From Pomphorhynchus laevis (Eukaryota; Acanthocephala; Palaeacanthocephala; Echinorhynchida; Pomphorhynchidae), in NCBI GenBank assembly GCA_012934845.2, contig WNNJ02003433.1, forward strand, positions 62,001-126,000: 64,000 nucleotides of DNA. The letters run 5' to 3'. A program made the translations under genes and the position numbers. Below, piece after piece: positions 46,123 to 58,200 of this stretch (position 1 is its first letter; the number at the start of each line of letters is the position of its first letter). Under the pieces are notes generated by a model. The model saw only the letters and a list, made by a program, of their open reading frames with translations. It ran no database searches and had not been told where the DNA came from.

Positions 46123-46488
46123 TGACGATTTATTCACTTTAAACGTTGTAAGGTCAAATAATTTAAAATCATATAATTTAATAATTGAATTTCGATCTAT
46201 ATGTAAAGCGTTAATTTCAAAAACGGCAGAATTGTTTAATCTACAATATATTGAACCATAAAGTATCAGTTCTTGTTACTACATTTTTGAATAAGAGTAA
46301 TTGTAAAAGACGAAAAACAGGCGTCTACTAAGCTTTTGTCAATAAAACAAAAAGCTATCCTGAATACTTTATGAATTTTTATATGGGTGTACAACAACAT
46401 TTGTCTATTTTCATTTGATATCTTTGATCAATTCTATTCAAATAAATACATTTTTATAAATGAATATTGTTAAAGATAAAAAAATTAC

Positions 46489-46625
46489 CTTCCAATTTAA
46501 TAAGTTGTGTCTTTGAACAATGCAAGTTTACGTGCCTATGAAGTCTTGATTTAGAATGACAATTAACCTTACTGGTAACTGCAGAATGTAAATTATTAGA
46601 AAAGATACGTTCGTGTATAATTTCA
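46489..46625 (-). CDS. Possible exon on the minus strand of the spacer
   Basis: Acceptor tttatttag and donor gtaatt frame about 45 codons: EIIHERIFSNNLHSAVTSKV, NCHSKSRLHRHVNLHCSKTQ, LIKLE. It begins with 1 nt of a split codon like the LRR-type exons and lies downstream of the right-arm copy of that gene (minus strand), so it could be its continuation. Two Cys separated by His-rich sequence are notable. Its end phase differs from the other exons. Confidence 0.3.
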
Positions 46626-47928
46626 CTAAATAAATGAGAATTCAAGGGAATAAATTAATTTTATTTAACGCATACATATCGTCTCTCATCGATGATGTAT
46701 AAAGTTTTGCACGGAGAAATTGATGTGCACTAAATGTGATAAATTATACAATTTTATTTGATCAAGAACATATTCAATATCAAAATTACGGATAATAGAA
46801 ATAAATACAAAATACTACTATTTGCTATGCATTTAATAAGAAACCGCAAAAGGCATAATGACTGTAAATTGTATTCTTTTGACCGATTTAATTAAATGCA
46901 AAATCGTTACGTGTTTTAACAATTTTTAAAATAGTGGCATTTTACTATTTTAAGTAAAAGGATTATTACAGAATATTAAGATTTCGCGATTATCGGAATG
47001 GTTTTACGCTTCATCGAATATACTAGTAATATAATATACTACTGTTGCATTATACTTAGATATAATATATACCAACATAGTGCATCGAATAGTAGTCATT
47101 ATAATTTAGAATTAAATGTTCTTTTAAATTCTTGAATGGTTTTCACTTATAATTTTAATTTATACTTAATAAATTAGTAATAACATTATTATTTATCAAA
47201 AACACCATTATTTAAAATATACGTAAAATAGATTAGTTTATTATTTAAAATTAATTTATGAATTTTAATTTTTGAATTAAATAAATAATTTTTAAGTGGT
47301 AAAAATATTTGTTGGTTTCGTGTAAATATTACTTTTTTAAATAAAAATTTATAATATTCTATGCAGTAGATGAGATATGTATTCATTTAGCTGCAAAGTG
47401 ATTCAACTTAAATGATTGATACGAAATAATCTAAGTACATTAATATTAAAATGCAAAACCGAAAATCATAAACAAGTTCTATTGTACTCACATATACACT
47501 TTCTTTAAACTTGGGGGAATTATTATATGTGAATCCTCGATATGTAAATACCTTTATTCGTAAATAATTAGAGAGCGTGCAAAGGATTATTCTTACAGAG
47601 TTTCCAATGAACTATATCCATAAAAATTGAATGCTTTATATTTATTATCCACAATCATGCTAAACAAAGCAAGCACATAAGAGACAAATCTCGACATCAA
47701 TCAACAACTAAAAAAATAGAAAAAATAATATTTTATTGTTAAGTTCTTATATAACTAAGATTATAGGTCATCTGGCAAAACTGCTATTTTTGTTTCAACC
47801 CATACATAACAGCTGACCAAATACATGCTAATAATATACTTGCTGTGATGAAATTTGATTATCTAGTTTAATCTCTTATGCTAATACAGATTATATTATT
47901 TATTACCAATTCATAAAAAAGGTTGAAT
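46626..47928. other. AT-rich stretch, nothing recognised
   Basis: No gene, repeat or RNA structure recognised; a 65-codon minus frame at 47189-47386 is low-complexity. Confidence 0.45.
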
Positions 47929-47967
47929 CAAGTTGATTATTTCCCCTAGGGGGAAATAATCAACTTG
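47929..47967. repeat. Perfect 18-bp palindrome at the transposon edge
   Basis: caagttgattatttcccc (47929-47946), tag, and its exact reverse complement (47950-47967). Confidence 0.9.
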
Positions 47968-47994
47968 TGTAATTATTGAGAGGAAATAATTAAC

Positions 47995-48180
47995 TTGTGT
48001 AATATTTATTGTAAACCCCAGATGACAGCATATGAATCCTATATTCGAAGAATACTGGACGCTGGAAATGATGAGATTATATCGTTTTTCAAGTTAAAAG
48101 GTGTATTGAAATCATCCATGACATGTTGTCATTGTAATGATAATATGTCGTGGAGGGACATATGTCGTGGGGGGAAATAA
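47995..48180 (+). pseudogene. Duplicated transposase N-terminus
   Basis: Encodes QMTAYESYIRRILDAGNDEI, then a MTCCHCNDNMSW segment, a near duplicate of the start of the next frame. Stops after the duplication boundary. Confidence 0.7.
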
Positions 48181-48455
48181 TTAACTTGTGTAATTTTTAT
48201 TGTAAACCCCAGATGACAGCATATAAATCCTATATTCGAAGAATCCTGGGCGCTAGAAATGATGAGATTATATCGTTTTTCAAGCGAAAAGGTGTATGGA
48301 AATCATTCATGACATGTTATCATTGTAATGATAATATGTCTTGGACCAGATATCGCAAAATATCGGACGGCTTTGTCTGGAAATGCGTTAACAAAAATTG
48401 TGAACGCTATAAGACAACCATGTCAATAAGAAATCGTTTTTTTTTGAAAACCTGA
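48150..48455 (+). CDS. Merlin-like transposase, N-terminal zinc-ribbon part
   Basis: After MTAYKSYIRRILGARNDEII and a KRKGVWKSFMTC stretch comes C-x2-C (TCYHCND) and then KCVNKNCERYKT (C-x4-C), a zinc-ribbon that in this superfamily precedes the catalytic domain and binds element ends. The frame closes just after a run of nine T bases (FFLKT), and the family sequence resumes one frame over at 48464, so one shift probably split the gene. The real start is likely the Met-Thr-Ala-Tyr or further upstream; the track of upstream residues is in the terminal repeat. Confidence 0.75.
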   Translation: MEGHMSWGEIINLCNFYCKPQMTAYKSYIRRILGARNDEIISFFKRKGVWKSFMTCYHCNDNMSWTRYRKISDGFVWKCVNKNCERYKTTMSIRNRFFLKT

Positions 48456-48463
48456 GAATTCCA

Positions 48464-48850
48464 ATGACAAATTGCCTAGAGATTATATATAGGTTTTCAA
48501 AAGAGAAAAGAATTTACAAATCGCTGGATGAAATCTCCATTTGTAAAAACCTAGCAATAAAGATTTTTTCGATGATACGCAAACTATGTGTTCGATATTT
48601 AGATGACAATCCCATAAGATTAGGAGGGGATGGGATTGTGTGTCAAATTGACGAAAGTTTATTTTGCCACAAATCAGAATATAACAAGGGAAGAAGCAGC
48701 GAGCAAATTTGGGTTTACGGAATTTGCGACACAAGTTTTGTTCCAGCAAGAGGATATCTTCAAGTTGTCCCCAATAGAGCCTCATCTACCTTATTGCCAA
48801 TAATAGAACAAGTTTGCAAAAAAAGCACGATCATTCACAGTAATGAATGA
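48464..48850 (+). CDS. Merlin-like transposase, catalytic part
   Basis: Catalytic-domain landmarks of the ISXO2-like DDE fold: VCQIDESLFCHKSEYNKGRS with the first acidic D, EQIWVYGICD, LQVVPNRASSTLLPIIEQVC, and TIIHSNE, where relatives usually have S-D-E-W, so the second D is N here. The frame stops there. The C-terminal part continues in other frames to ~49106, with VHTQHIESYW (third acid, E) and LLNDYLAEYMWRHNIPGEPI. The transposase would cut and paste the element; this copy should not. Confidence 0.85.
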   Translation: MTNCLEIIYRFSKEKRIYKSLDEISICKNLAIKIFSMIRKLCVRYLDDNPIRLGGDGIVCQIDESLFCHKSEYNKGRSSEQIWVYGICDTSFVPARGYLQVVPNRASSTLLPIIEQVCKKSTIIHSNE

Positions 48851-49106
48851 AAATCTTATAAAAAACTTCATGAAATCGGGTTTCTGCATGAAACCGTAAT
48901 CATTCCGTGAATTTTTAAATCGTGAAACAGGGGTTCATACCCAACATATTGAATCTTATTGGGCAAAGATGAAAGCTAGAGGGAAGGAAATGAAAGGAAT
49001 CCGCAAAAACTTGTTAAATGATTATTTGGCTGAATATATGTGGCGACATAATATTCCTGGTGAGCCAATTGAAAAAATAATTGATTTATTAAACATTTAT
49101 TTTTAA
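48850..49106 (+). pseudogene. Merlin-like transposase C-terminus
   Basis: Reads REFLNRETGVHTQHIESYWA then KMKARGKEMKGIRKNLLNDY and LAEYMWRH to the stop at 49106. Holds the third catalytic acid. Separated from the previous piece by a stop and at least one frame change. Confidence 0.75.
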
Positions 49107-49175
49107 TCTTTATGTTATTTTCCTTTTTTTATTTTTTATTTTAATACCATAATGATTTCAAAAATATATTTTGAG

Positions 49176-49335
49176 ATAAACTTATATAATTGTTGGGGGG
49201 AAATAATAAACTTGTGTAGTTGCTTGGGAAATAATAAACTTGTGTGGTTGCTGGGGGAAATAATATACTTGTGTAGTTGCTGGGGGAAATAATAAACTTG
49301 TGTAGTAGCTAAGGGGAAATAATAAATTGGATCCA
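49176..49335 (+). repeat. Minisatellite at the transposon's right edge
   Basis: Four to five copies of a 28-30-bp unit, gggggaaataataaacttgt followed by gtagttgct. The minus-strand frame through it is an artefact of the repeat. Confidence 0.85.
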
Positions 49336-49554
49336 AAAGGTTATTTTACTTAGAAGGTTATGTTTATTTTTAATTTAACTTCGATAATTTATATATTTTA
49401 GAATATTTTGTTTAATTTAAGTTTTATGGTACCCTAGTTTTAAATATGTATTCATTAAATTATTTGGATAATGTTAAAAAACCAATATCATTACATATTA
49501 AAGTTAATTTAAATATGGCATCTTTATGAAATTAGATAATAATTATTTTAACTT

Positions 49555-50720
49555 ATGTGAATTTAATGCTCATATATATACCTTCTTTATCATCAATATT
49601 GGTTTTATTAAGAATAAGGCTACCTGTATAAATTTGTACACTTAATGAATAAAAAATATAAAAAATATACATACATATATCACCAATATATCCAAACAAA
49701 TATTTCATATCTTTATATAATTTAGATTTATTTTTTAAACAGTTATGAACAAATTCGAATTCTATTACGCTTTAAAATAAGTAAGCTATAATTGGGCTAC
49801 TATTACCCCCATTAGAACACATTTTATGAACAAATTCATATTCTATAAGTATGATATTTAATAACCTTAACTAAAGTTTACTTTGATAATTGCTATTTGT
49901 AAGCGCAAACGTTACTAATACTGATTCTAATGATAATCATGATGATATTGTTAAATTGATTTATGTTGACAAATATATCTTATATCTTATTTAAACTATT
50001 TTTACAACTATTTAGTAATAAATAGTTGATAATGATCCGTTATTAATAAAGAATTATTGGAGCTGAAGATGTTAACAGAGGTTAGCGAAATATCAAATAA
50101 AATTTTCTTCTTTTTTGATCCAGCTCCAGTTTATTATTATAATTTTGATTATATTTTTATCAATAATTTTGATTATTAAATGAACAATAAATACATTTGC
50201 TATAGCAACTTTAATTAATTTGTTCACAGACACTTTATAGAAAATTATGATTTAAATTTGAAGATGTTAGTAGCAATATCATGTAAAATATATATTATTT
50301 GTCCTTAACATTATGCAAATGAAGAGTTTAAAATTTTATTTGACAAATGTTGAATCAAATCATTTTTCTCTTTCATGTGTTCTAAAAGTTCTTTTGTAGA
50401 ATTAATACTGAAATAGTGTTTTATACCAGTATTAATTTCGATTACCCTACAATATTTTTTGAAGTGTGCTTTAATTGCTTAAAGTATTTTATTCATATAA
50501 ACAGAAAGTGGTTTTAATGTACATTTAAACGCACTACATATGAATCTAGGTTTCATTGGATTTTTATGTAATTTTGGATTCCAATATTCTTCATACATTT
50601 TTATCCATTATAGAACATTGACTTGTAATAATGGTTCCTTAACTCAAATCACTACGCTCATATTTATGTTTACATTTAAATAAATCAGTCGTCAGTTTTT
50701 AGTTATTCAAGCATAGAAAT
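49555..50720 (-). pseudogene. PLE reverse transcriptase fragments
   Basis: On the minus strand 50720-50360 matches the plus-strand PLE at 8860-9190 (ttggattccaatattacat-type and ttaaagcaattaa-type landmarks), and further along, 49840-49555 holds a GGVIVAQL-like remnant of the GGNSSPI block, then the SLILNKTNIDDKEGIY block also seen at 28020 and 61790. The order fits one decayed copy with ~500 bp of other sequence between. Confidence 0.6.
50063..50090 (+). other. CTGAAGA-hairpin-GAAA motif
   Basis: CTGAAGA, T, GTTAAC, AGAG, GTTAGC, GAAA: six pairs including one G-U. Lies between tggagctg (50058) and cagctcca (50121). Confidence 0.65.
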
Positions 50721-51120
50721 AATCCTATATTGAACAGTTAGAATTTAATTATATAAACTGAGTGGTTTTAATGTACATCATAATTACTTAATTAAAGTAA
50801 TTAGGATTTAATTACTTCAATTCAAGTTTACTTTAGTAATTGCTTTTCACAAAAGGTAAATTACTGTCAAAAAGCAGATTGCAGATTTGCGAAGAATAAA
50901 TTCACATTTATATTTAAATATTTGAACAATGCTATTGACTTAGTTTCTAAATAGTAAAATAGGAGTTTACAAAGCCATGATAAATTAAACAATGGAGACG
51001 AAATGCGTATTTTGCAGATATGCGACATATCGTGCTCAAGGAATTGGAACAATTCCTTGATCATATGGATAGTGGATACGTACATTTGTTTTATTTCTTT
51101 GTCACAATATTTGATATTAG

Positions 51121-51210
51121 CATTTTGTTGCGTATCGATATTGCTGAGAATCCTAAATTTAAGTTAAAAATAGTTTTGACTGTAACAAAACGTCATACAA
51201 ATATTACAGA
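51121..51210 (+). CDS. Possible LRR-type exon in the spacer
   Basis: A 90-nt candidate exon after a pyrimidine-rich acceptor (ttgatattag) and before gtaggt: 1 nt + 29 codons + 2 nt gives ILLRIDIAENPKFKLKIVLT then VTKRHTNIT. The phase equals that of the arm exons, and the donor context (aga then gtaggt) equals that of the exon ending at 29294. It could belong to the left-arm gene, whose plus-strand orientation points this way, with a long intron. The 64-codon Met-started frame from 51020 runs through the acceptor. Confidence 0.4.
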
Positions 51211-51587
51211 GTAGGTTTATTCTTGACGGATAGCATGTATTTATAATTGTATGGATGCACATCCCTAAATACACAGTTCAATATATATTTAACAAAAAAT
51301 GTAGATCAAACATTTGGAACTGAGCAGTAATATTATCGATATTTGGATGCATCTTTGAATTGAAATTTAAGTAGAATATGTCCACCAAATGTCTAAAAAT
51401 AAAAATACGTTGAGTGCACTATTCTTTGAATGCATTATTTAATTTGTTTCAATTTAAAAATGAAAAATTTATCGTTTAAATTTGTGATTTTAAACAAGGT
51501 CGACAAACATGAATTGAATTGCAAGAATAACGATAACATTTTATTTCAAATAGTTGATAATAATCTATTATTGGTAAATAATTATTT

Positions 51588-51735
51588 GAGCTGGATCAAA
51601 GGAAAGAGGATTTTTTTCTTCAGAAAATTACTCAGTAATAACTAAAATTACTTTTTAATTTTCTGAAAATGATAACAGGGGTTAGCGAAATATAAATAAA
51701 AAGATTTCCACTTTTCTCTGATCCAGCTCCAATAC
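51588..51735. repeat. Short inverted repeat with CTGAAAA-hairpin-GAAA motif
   Basis: gagctggatcaaaggaaaga (51590-51609) pairs imperfectly with tttctctgatccagctc near 51715-51734. Inside at 51663-51690: CTGAAAA, T, GATAAC, AGGG, GTTAGC, GAAA (five of six pairs). Confidence 0.6.
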
Positions 51736-52222
51736 TTCTGTATTAATAAGATTTAAATTTAAAATTAATAACAAATTTCAAAAACTTGATTTAAAACAAA
51801 AGTTAATTATCTAATGAATTTACAAAATATCGATATTAATAAAGAATTGTGCATTTTTAAGTATAACAGACTAGTCGTTTCTTAGATGAAATGTTTATTC
51901 TAATTTATTATAGGGACTAGAAATATATAAAATGAGGAAGTATGTAGATCACATAATGACAATATATAGAGATATTTTCACATTAAAAAATTGAATGTCA
52001 ATAAGATGAACTATGGGACAAAACCTTGTAATACTAAAAACACAGAATGGATATTTTGCTTAGTATTATTAATCTAGTATTGATATTTAATGTATACTTT
52101 TATTGATTTCTACTTATCGAATTAACTTTTTAAAAAATATTGAATGATTGCAATAAAAATATGAAATATTTTGAGAGTTTACAACTAATTTTAATATAAA
52201 AAGGTGAAATGCTTATACTTAC

Positions 52223-55200
52223 AATTCCGTAAGATGAGTTTTTATATTGATCACCGGTATCTTCCTCATACAACGGAAAGTCCTAAATTCATAATTCCAA
52301 TAATTTATAGACCCACTGAAAGTTTCCACAATAAATTGTTATTTTAGTCAATAGATTACGAATAAGTCTGTTCAAATTGTTTTTAGAAACCTGCGTTTAT
52401 AATTATAATTGAGGTTTAATCTGTAACTTTACCGTAACAATTAATATTAACTAATTAAAAATATCTCTGTTTACTATTAAAATGCAAAATATGCAATTTG
52501 CATACTGCTTTTTAATACAACATAAATTATATGGTAAGTGAACTATTTTAATTTCTCTGAAGTATAACGCACAAAACGATGTATTGTATTTATACTTTCA
52601 AGTCATCGTATACTTTGGAAATTACGTTTAAATTATACTTTTGGCCCAATCAATTCGAATTCATTAATAAAGTATGAATCTTTGATTGAATTTCAGTTAA
52701 ATTCAAATTATATTTTAATTGAATAAACAATATTAGATTTAAAATATCTTGTGTATATTATTTACTAAAGATATATAAGTTGGATGTAAATTATATAGAT
52801 AGTTATTAATACAATGATTTTATTGATCTGCTCAAGTTTTGATATCATGGTAATTTAAATGTCGATTGAGACTGAAATTCTAATATCTATTAATTTAGTA
52901 AATTTAAAATTATTTTATCGATCGCCATTTTATGAACAATCTAATATCCAATAATTGTGTAAAGAATTGCTTAGTGCGTGTTGGACTGTTTGGGCATAAA
53001 CCAAAAATGTAGATAAATTAGTACTTGACAGCTATATTGTACCTTATTAGACCACCCTGCAGAACTGGTTTTCAAATATGAAGCATTAATCGAAATCAAT
53101 CACGTGAAGTATAAAGCAGTAATGATATTACGCGATATTGCGTTTAAAATATATACGCTTTATAGTAAAATAGAAACGATCGAAGTGAAAAGGAATCAAC
53201 CAGTTCCATTGATTGACATTGAAAAATAACAATCCATTCAATAAAAAATAAAAAAATTCATTATGTTAGGGATGACACACCCGTGTGATATCATAGCATT
53301 AATATAATGCAGCACTTACAATTTATCCATTGGATCTGATATCATTAATTGTGAATTATTTGCAAAAGCACTAGACTCGATTTTACTAAAAATATTCGAA
53401 AGATAAGCAAATGAAATAATTCAACGTTTAATTATGTTTAATTAGATAAAATCAAAGGTCGCGCAACATAATATCAGTGTAAGCACAAGTCCACATTTGC
53501 AGATAAATATAGAATGAAAATATTTGAAATTGTTAACTTTAAATATTATAATTTTGAAAAAACAAACAAATAACATACGGTAAAAATGCAAATAGGATTT
53601 TTAGCAATTGGCAAATGCAGTAAATATATTTATCAAATTTTATTTATTTATTGATAATAAGTTAGTTAACTTTTCTAAACCATATTTTATAGTTAATTTA
53701 ACAAGGACGATGTTAATCAGATTAAGATCATCAAATTGCAAATATTTATTTTGTAAAAACAACAAAAAATATTAATTTAAAATACACATTTTGCTAGTAT
53801 TGATCATATTTGTAATTAGTTAAATGTAATGTCATTAAATAATAATTTCAATTTTACGCCTATTTATAAGGTTGTCTTAATAATTTTCTTGAACCGGAAT
53901 ACCTTTTCGGCGAATCTCAATGGATGTGTTCAAAGTGCAATTGCTTACGCGATTCTGTTAAATGTATTGGTATATGGAGTTTACCAGCCATCCCAATAAT
54001 TCATTTAAAAAGATATGATTACAATCGTCAGGATAAAACCAGGAGTCTTGTTAGCTTTCCCATTGAAAATTTTGTCATTTTCATGCAGAATGGTCAACTA
54101 TCTGCTTCGAGCAAATCTCACATATTGACTTCATACAAATTGATAGCGACATGTAATCACTATGGAGGTATGGATAGCGGTCATTATACTGCATATTGTA
54201 GCAGTAACCTGGGTAGCAGTTGGATTCTTTACGATGACAATCAAGTTCGTAAAGTTCTTTTAAAATCGGTGATATCTCCAGCTGTTACATATTATTTTAT
54301 AATGTAACTATTATTCATGAATTGTAGTTGTAGCTAATTATGAACAAGAATGTTGTCTCCCCATTGAAAAAAGTTTAAAATTTAATCTTCTTAAATAAAA
54401 ATTTGAATTTGCGCGTATTTATAAATTGATGTACTATAATCAAATCAATAACAAAGTAATTGAAATTAGATGAGTACATACAGATTTGAAAGATTGCCTA
54501 AAATATTAAAATTGGAATGAAAGATTGTATCCTTGACGACGCTAAGAAGAAAAAAAAATATTGTTTAATTTACTTAATAATTATAATTTATGTAAAAATT
54601 TACAAAAAGCTTGTAAAAAGCTTATAAATAAATCTGATCTTAAAGTTCGCTATAAAAAATTTAGTAAATTAAGTAAATTCGAAATAAGCTATTTTATAAA
54701 AATATATAGATTAAGGTATTACACAATATTTACTTGTTCCAATTTGTGTGAAAACAAAAACCTGTTTCTAAAGAATAAATGCTACATTTACTTCAACCGT
54801 GTGGTATATGGGATTTCATTATTTAATATGTCAATATAATTGATATATGTCTTTATATATAAATTTGAAGAAACTGCTAACGCAAAGGCATGAAATTAAA
54901 GTTCAAAATTAATAACTTTAACAGAGTGGCTAGAAATGATTCTTTGTAGATATCTAAAGATGAATATTCAAATTAATGTATAAATATTGAAATATACTCT
55001 AATTTATACAACCCATATAGGTCGTTTAAATATTGTCAATATTAGAGACAATTTTCAGCAAATAAAATTTAAAATATTTTCTTTCGATATTTCGAAACAC
55101 TGTTTGAATCATTTTCAAGGCTAAAAGCCTGCGATTTGTTCGACATTAGTTCGGTAAAATGACAAAAGGAAAGCTCTCATATATTTACTCATTTGCTTAA

Positions 55201-58200
55201 GGCAACTTGGATAAGCTCGTCTATATTATGTCCCATTGAACTGTAGTACACAAGCTTGACATTTTAATCAACATTTTTCTTTTTAATCTTTTTAGAAACA
55301 TTTACTTCATTTAAATATTAATAATCTCAAATTATAAAACTTTAATGATATTATTTTACACATATTTGATTTACTTATCAGCAAGTATTTTAAAATTAAT
55401 ACGCATATACTATTCCTGATTAATCCACGTTTGAAACAAAAATCCAAAATTAAATAATATTGAAATAAGCGTTACTACTCCATAAAATATGGAAAAATTT
55501 CACTCACACTTCTGCGACGTTATCAAATATTTGCATCCATAAATTCTTTTGATATTCATCACATTGGAATTCTCTAAATTATTGAACCACTTTATAGTTA
55601 TATAACTATTTACAAATAAATTAAAAAATGATATGAATAGATAAAAATAAAAGAAAAATGATTAAAATACTAAAAATTATTTAAATATAAAAGATGAAAA
55701 ATGCAATTAAATTTGAATTTTTAATTTTAAATTGAATTAATTATCCATATTTGTAAATGCTTTAATAAATACGATATTTTCAGTGAAATAAATGTTTTTA
55801 ATATATAAATTCTAAAAAGTTTCAATTTGAAAAGTTGGCGTTTTAAGTGACAATCTTAAAATAATTCTGCTAACATCTGAATTTAAATTTAAAGATAATT
55901 AAAAAATCTGGGAAAAATGTAAATTTAGCATACGTTAATTAACAACAAACAATTAAAATGCAAATAATTTAATTTATTATTAGATGTACATTATAAGTGA
56001 TTAGTAATTTTTTAAATTGCCTAAGCAAAGACTGTTATGATAAATCTGATGATAAGAGATGATAAAAGAGTTCAATTGGAAATTGTTGAAATTATATCGA
56101 TGTGGCATCCACGAAGGAATCGACAAAACGAGAACTAGTACAGTTTCGTCAATATGTTGACTCATCAGTGCTAGGTACCTTCCACTACTGGATGCAGTGG
56201 AGGACCGGCAGTCGGCACGATTATGACAAAACATACATAGAGCTAAACAATCTCTAGCTAGTTTGCTAGAGATTGTCTAGTTCTATGTATGTTTTGACAT
56301 ACTCGTGCCGTTTGCCGGTCCTCCTCCGCATCCAGTAGTTGGAGGTACCTGTCACTGATGAGTCAAAATAACGACGAAACGCAACTAGTTATCGTTTTGT
56401 CGATTCTTTCGTGGCTGCCATGTCGATATATAAGGATAAGAATCTACAAGGATGGAAAGGAATTGGAAAATGTTCTTTCAGTTCAGAGGAATATATTAGA
56501 TAGATATATTAGTAAGCGATTAACGGTGTCACGAAGATAAAGCTCAGATTTTAATTCGAAAATTTATTAACAAAATTGTGATCTATGAAACGTACAGGCA
56601 TATAATAAATTGACTAAGGGATAATTAATCCATAAAAACATATTTTTGTTATTTTCGATTTTAATATACATTTTTTAAATTATTTTTTATAATCAGAGAG
56701 CTTCACCGAACATTTTTCGAATTAGTTATTGATATATATTGAGTTCGCTTTAATGGCTACGTAGAGTACAAAATGCTTGCTAAGCTAAAGTTTCGTTTTT
56801 CTATCAAATCATAATAGAATATTTGTATGAAATAATACTTGCTTGTTTACTTGTTCATATATGCAGAATATTTAAATAGATACATCATTTTATGTTAGAT
56901 AAAACTGTTTTTTATATAGAAATTATGAAAAAATATTAATTTTTAAAAGTTGGAGTTTAAATTATAATCTTAAAATAATTTTCAGCCAAAGCCTGTTTTA
57001 TTTAAAAACGCTAATTAAATATTTAGAAAGAATGGTAAATGATGTATATAGTAATATCAAAATGATTACATCCAAAATATTGATTTTCATTTGTATGCTT
57101 AAATTTTATCAAAAACAAATTATGTCAATCATTACTTACATAAGGGGAATGAATAAATTTACAATTATCAAAGCATTTGATCTAAATTCATTCTTTGTGC
57201 TTCTTCTAAAACAATGAACATTATTAATTAACTTTCAAATTTAGTTGTCTTTTAAAAGCTTATTAAATAATAATATCGAATTTAAGACACAGGTTAGTAT
57301 ATTTCCTGATGAATAACAGAATGTGCTTAGATAAATATTTCACATCTAATAATAATTTAATTTCAAAGATACACGTTTGATAATTGTTTTTAAATATTTT
57401 TATTTTTGAAATATTTTAGAGTTTATTAAATACAGTATTCCGCAATAAATGACCAATTTTGACTTTGTTATTTAAACAAAACCCGTCACACCCACAAAAT
57501 CAGATTTGGTATAAAATATCTTGTAAGAATTATAAACATGCATTAGGGCAAACGAAACAATGATTATCAAAATGAATTTAATCACCGATCACTTTATCAA
57601 GTCACATGGTCACTCTGCAGTGATTGCACATGAATAAAAATATTTATAATTTCTTTTAGTTTCAAAAATATTTTTATCTTGAGAGGGACATTGAATTGAC
57701 CAAAACGTTTTCTAATTGGGCTAATTTGTTTTTCTTTTGATTCTCGAGACAAATTCAAGATATGATCTAAATACATTATTTATTTGCATTTAGGTTTTAT
57801 TCATTTTAGTAAAATAATTTATAACATTTGATGAAAGTTAATGAGCATTTAGAAATATTTGAGTAGACATAATATACTAATTAGATATTTTAGTATTTAT
57901 AACAAAGTGCAGTTACCACTATATTTTAGCAAAACTTAACAACTAATTAGTGAATAACAAATAATCAAAAAATGTTATCTTTACATAAAATTGATCTTCT
58001 TAGTAAATGCATTGTAATTTAAATCTACATTATATAGTATTTATACGAAATATATTTTAATTTGATATCTTGCTCAATTATTGCTGCAATTCAAATTTTG
58101 ATAATTATTGTTTATTCTGCACTTTGATTCAATCCTATATATTTTAAGTCAACAGCAGAAATCTAATTTCGTTTTTTATCGCACTGATACAGTACTAAGA

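Larger units (their letters stand above)
47929..49335 (+). mobile_element. Merlin/IS1016-like DNA transposon
   Basis: A transposase with the IS1595/ISXO2 fold (Merlin superfamily) lies between blocks of a ~29-bp repeat, ggggaaataatnaacttgtg followed by ta. The repeat is in the same orientation at both edges (47950, 47980, 48176 and 49200-49330) rather than inverted; only the leftmost copy has an inverted partner (the palindrome). The first ~190 bp, including the start of the transposase, are duplicated in tandem (about 47978-48168 and 48170-48355). Frame breaks and an altered catalytic position make it inactive. Confidence 0.8.

Noticed and set aside
49136-49336. 66-codon minus frame with repeated YYFP and IISP blocks
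   Set aside because: It is a translation of the 29-bp minisatellite at the transposon edge.
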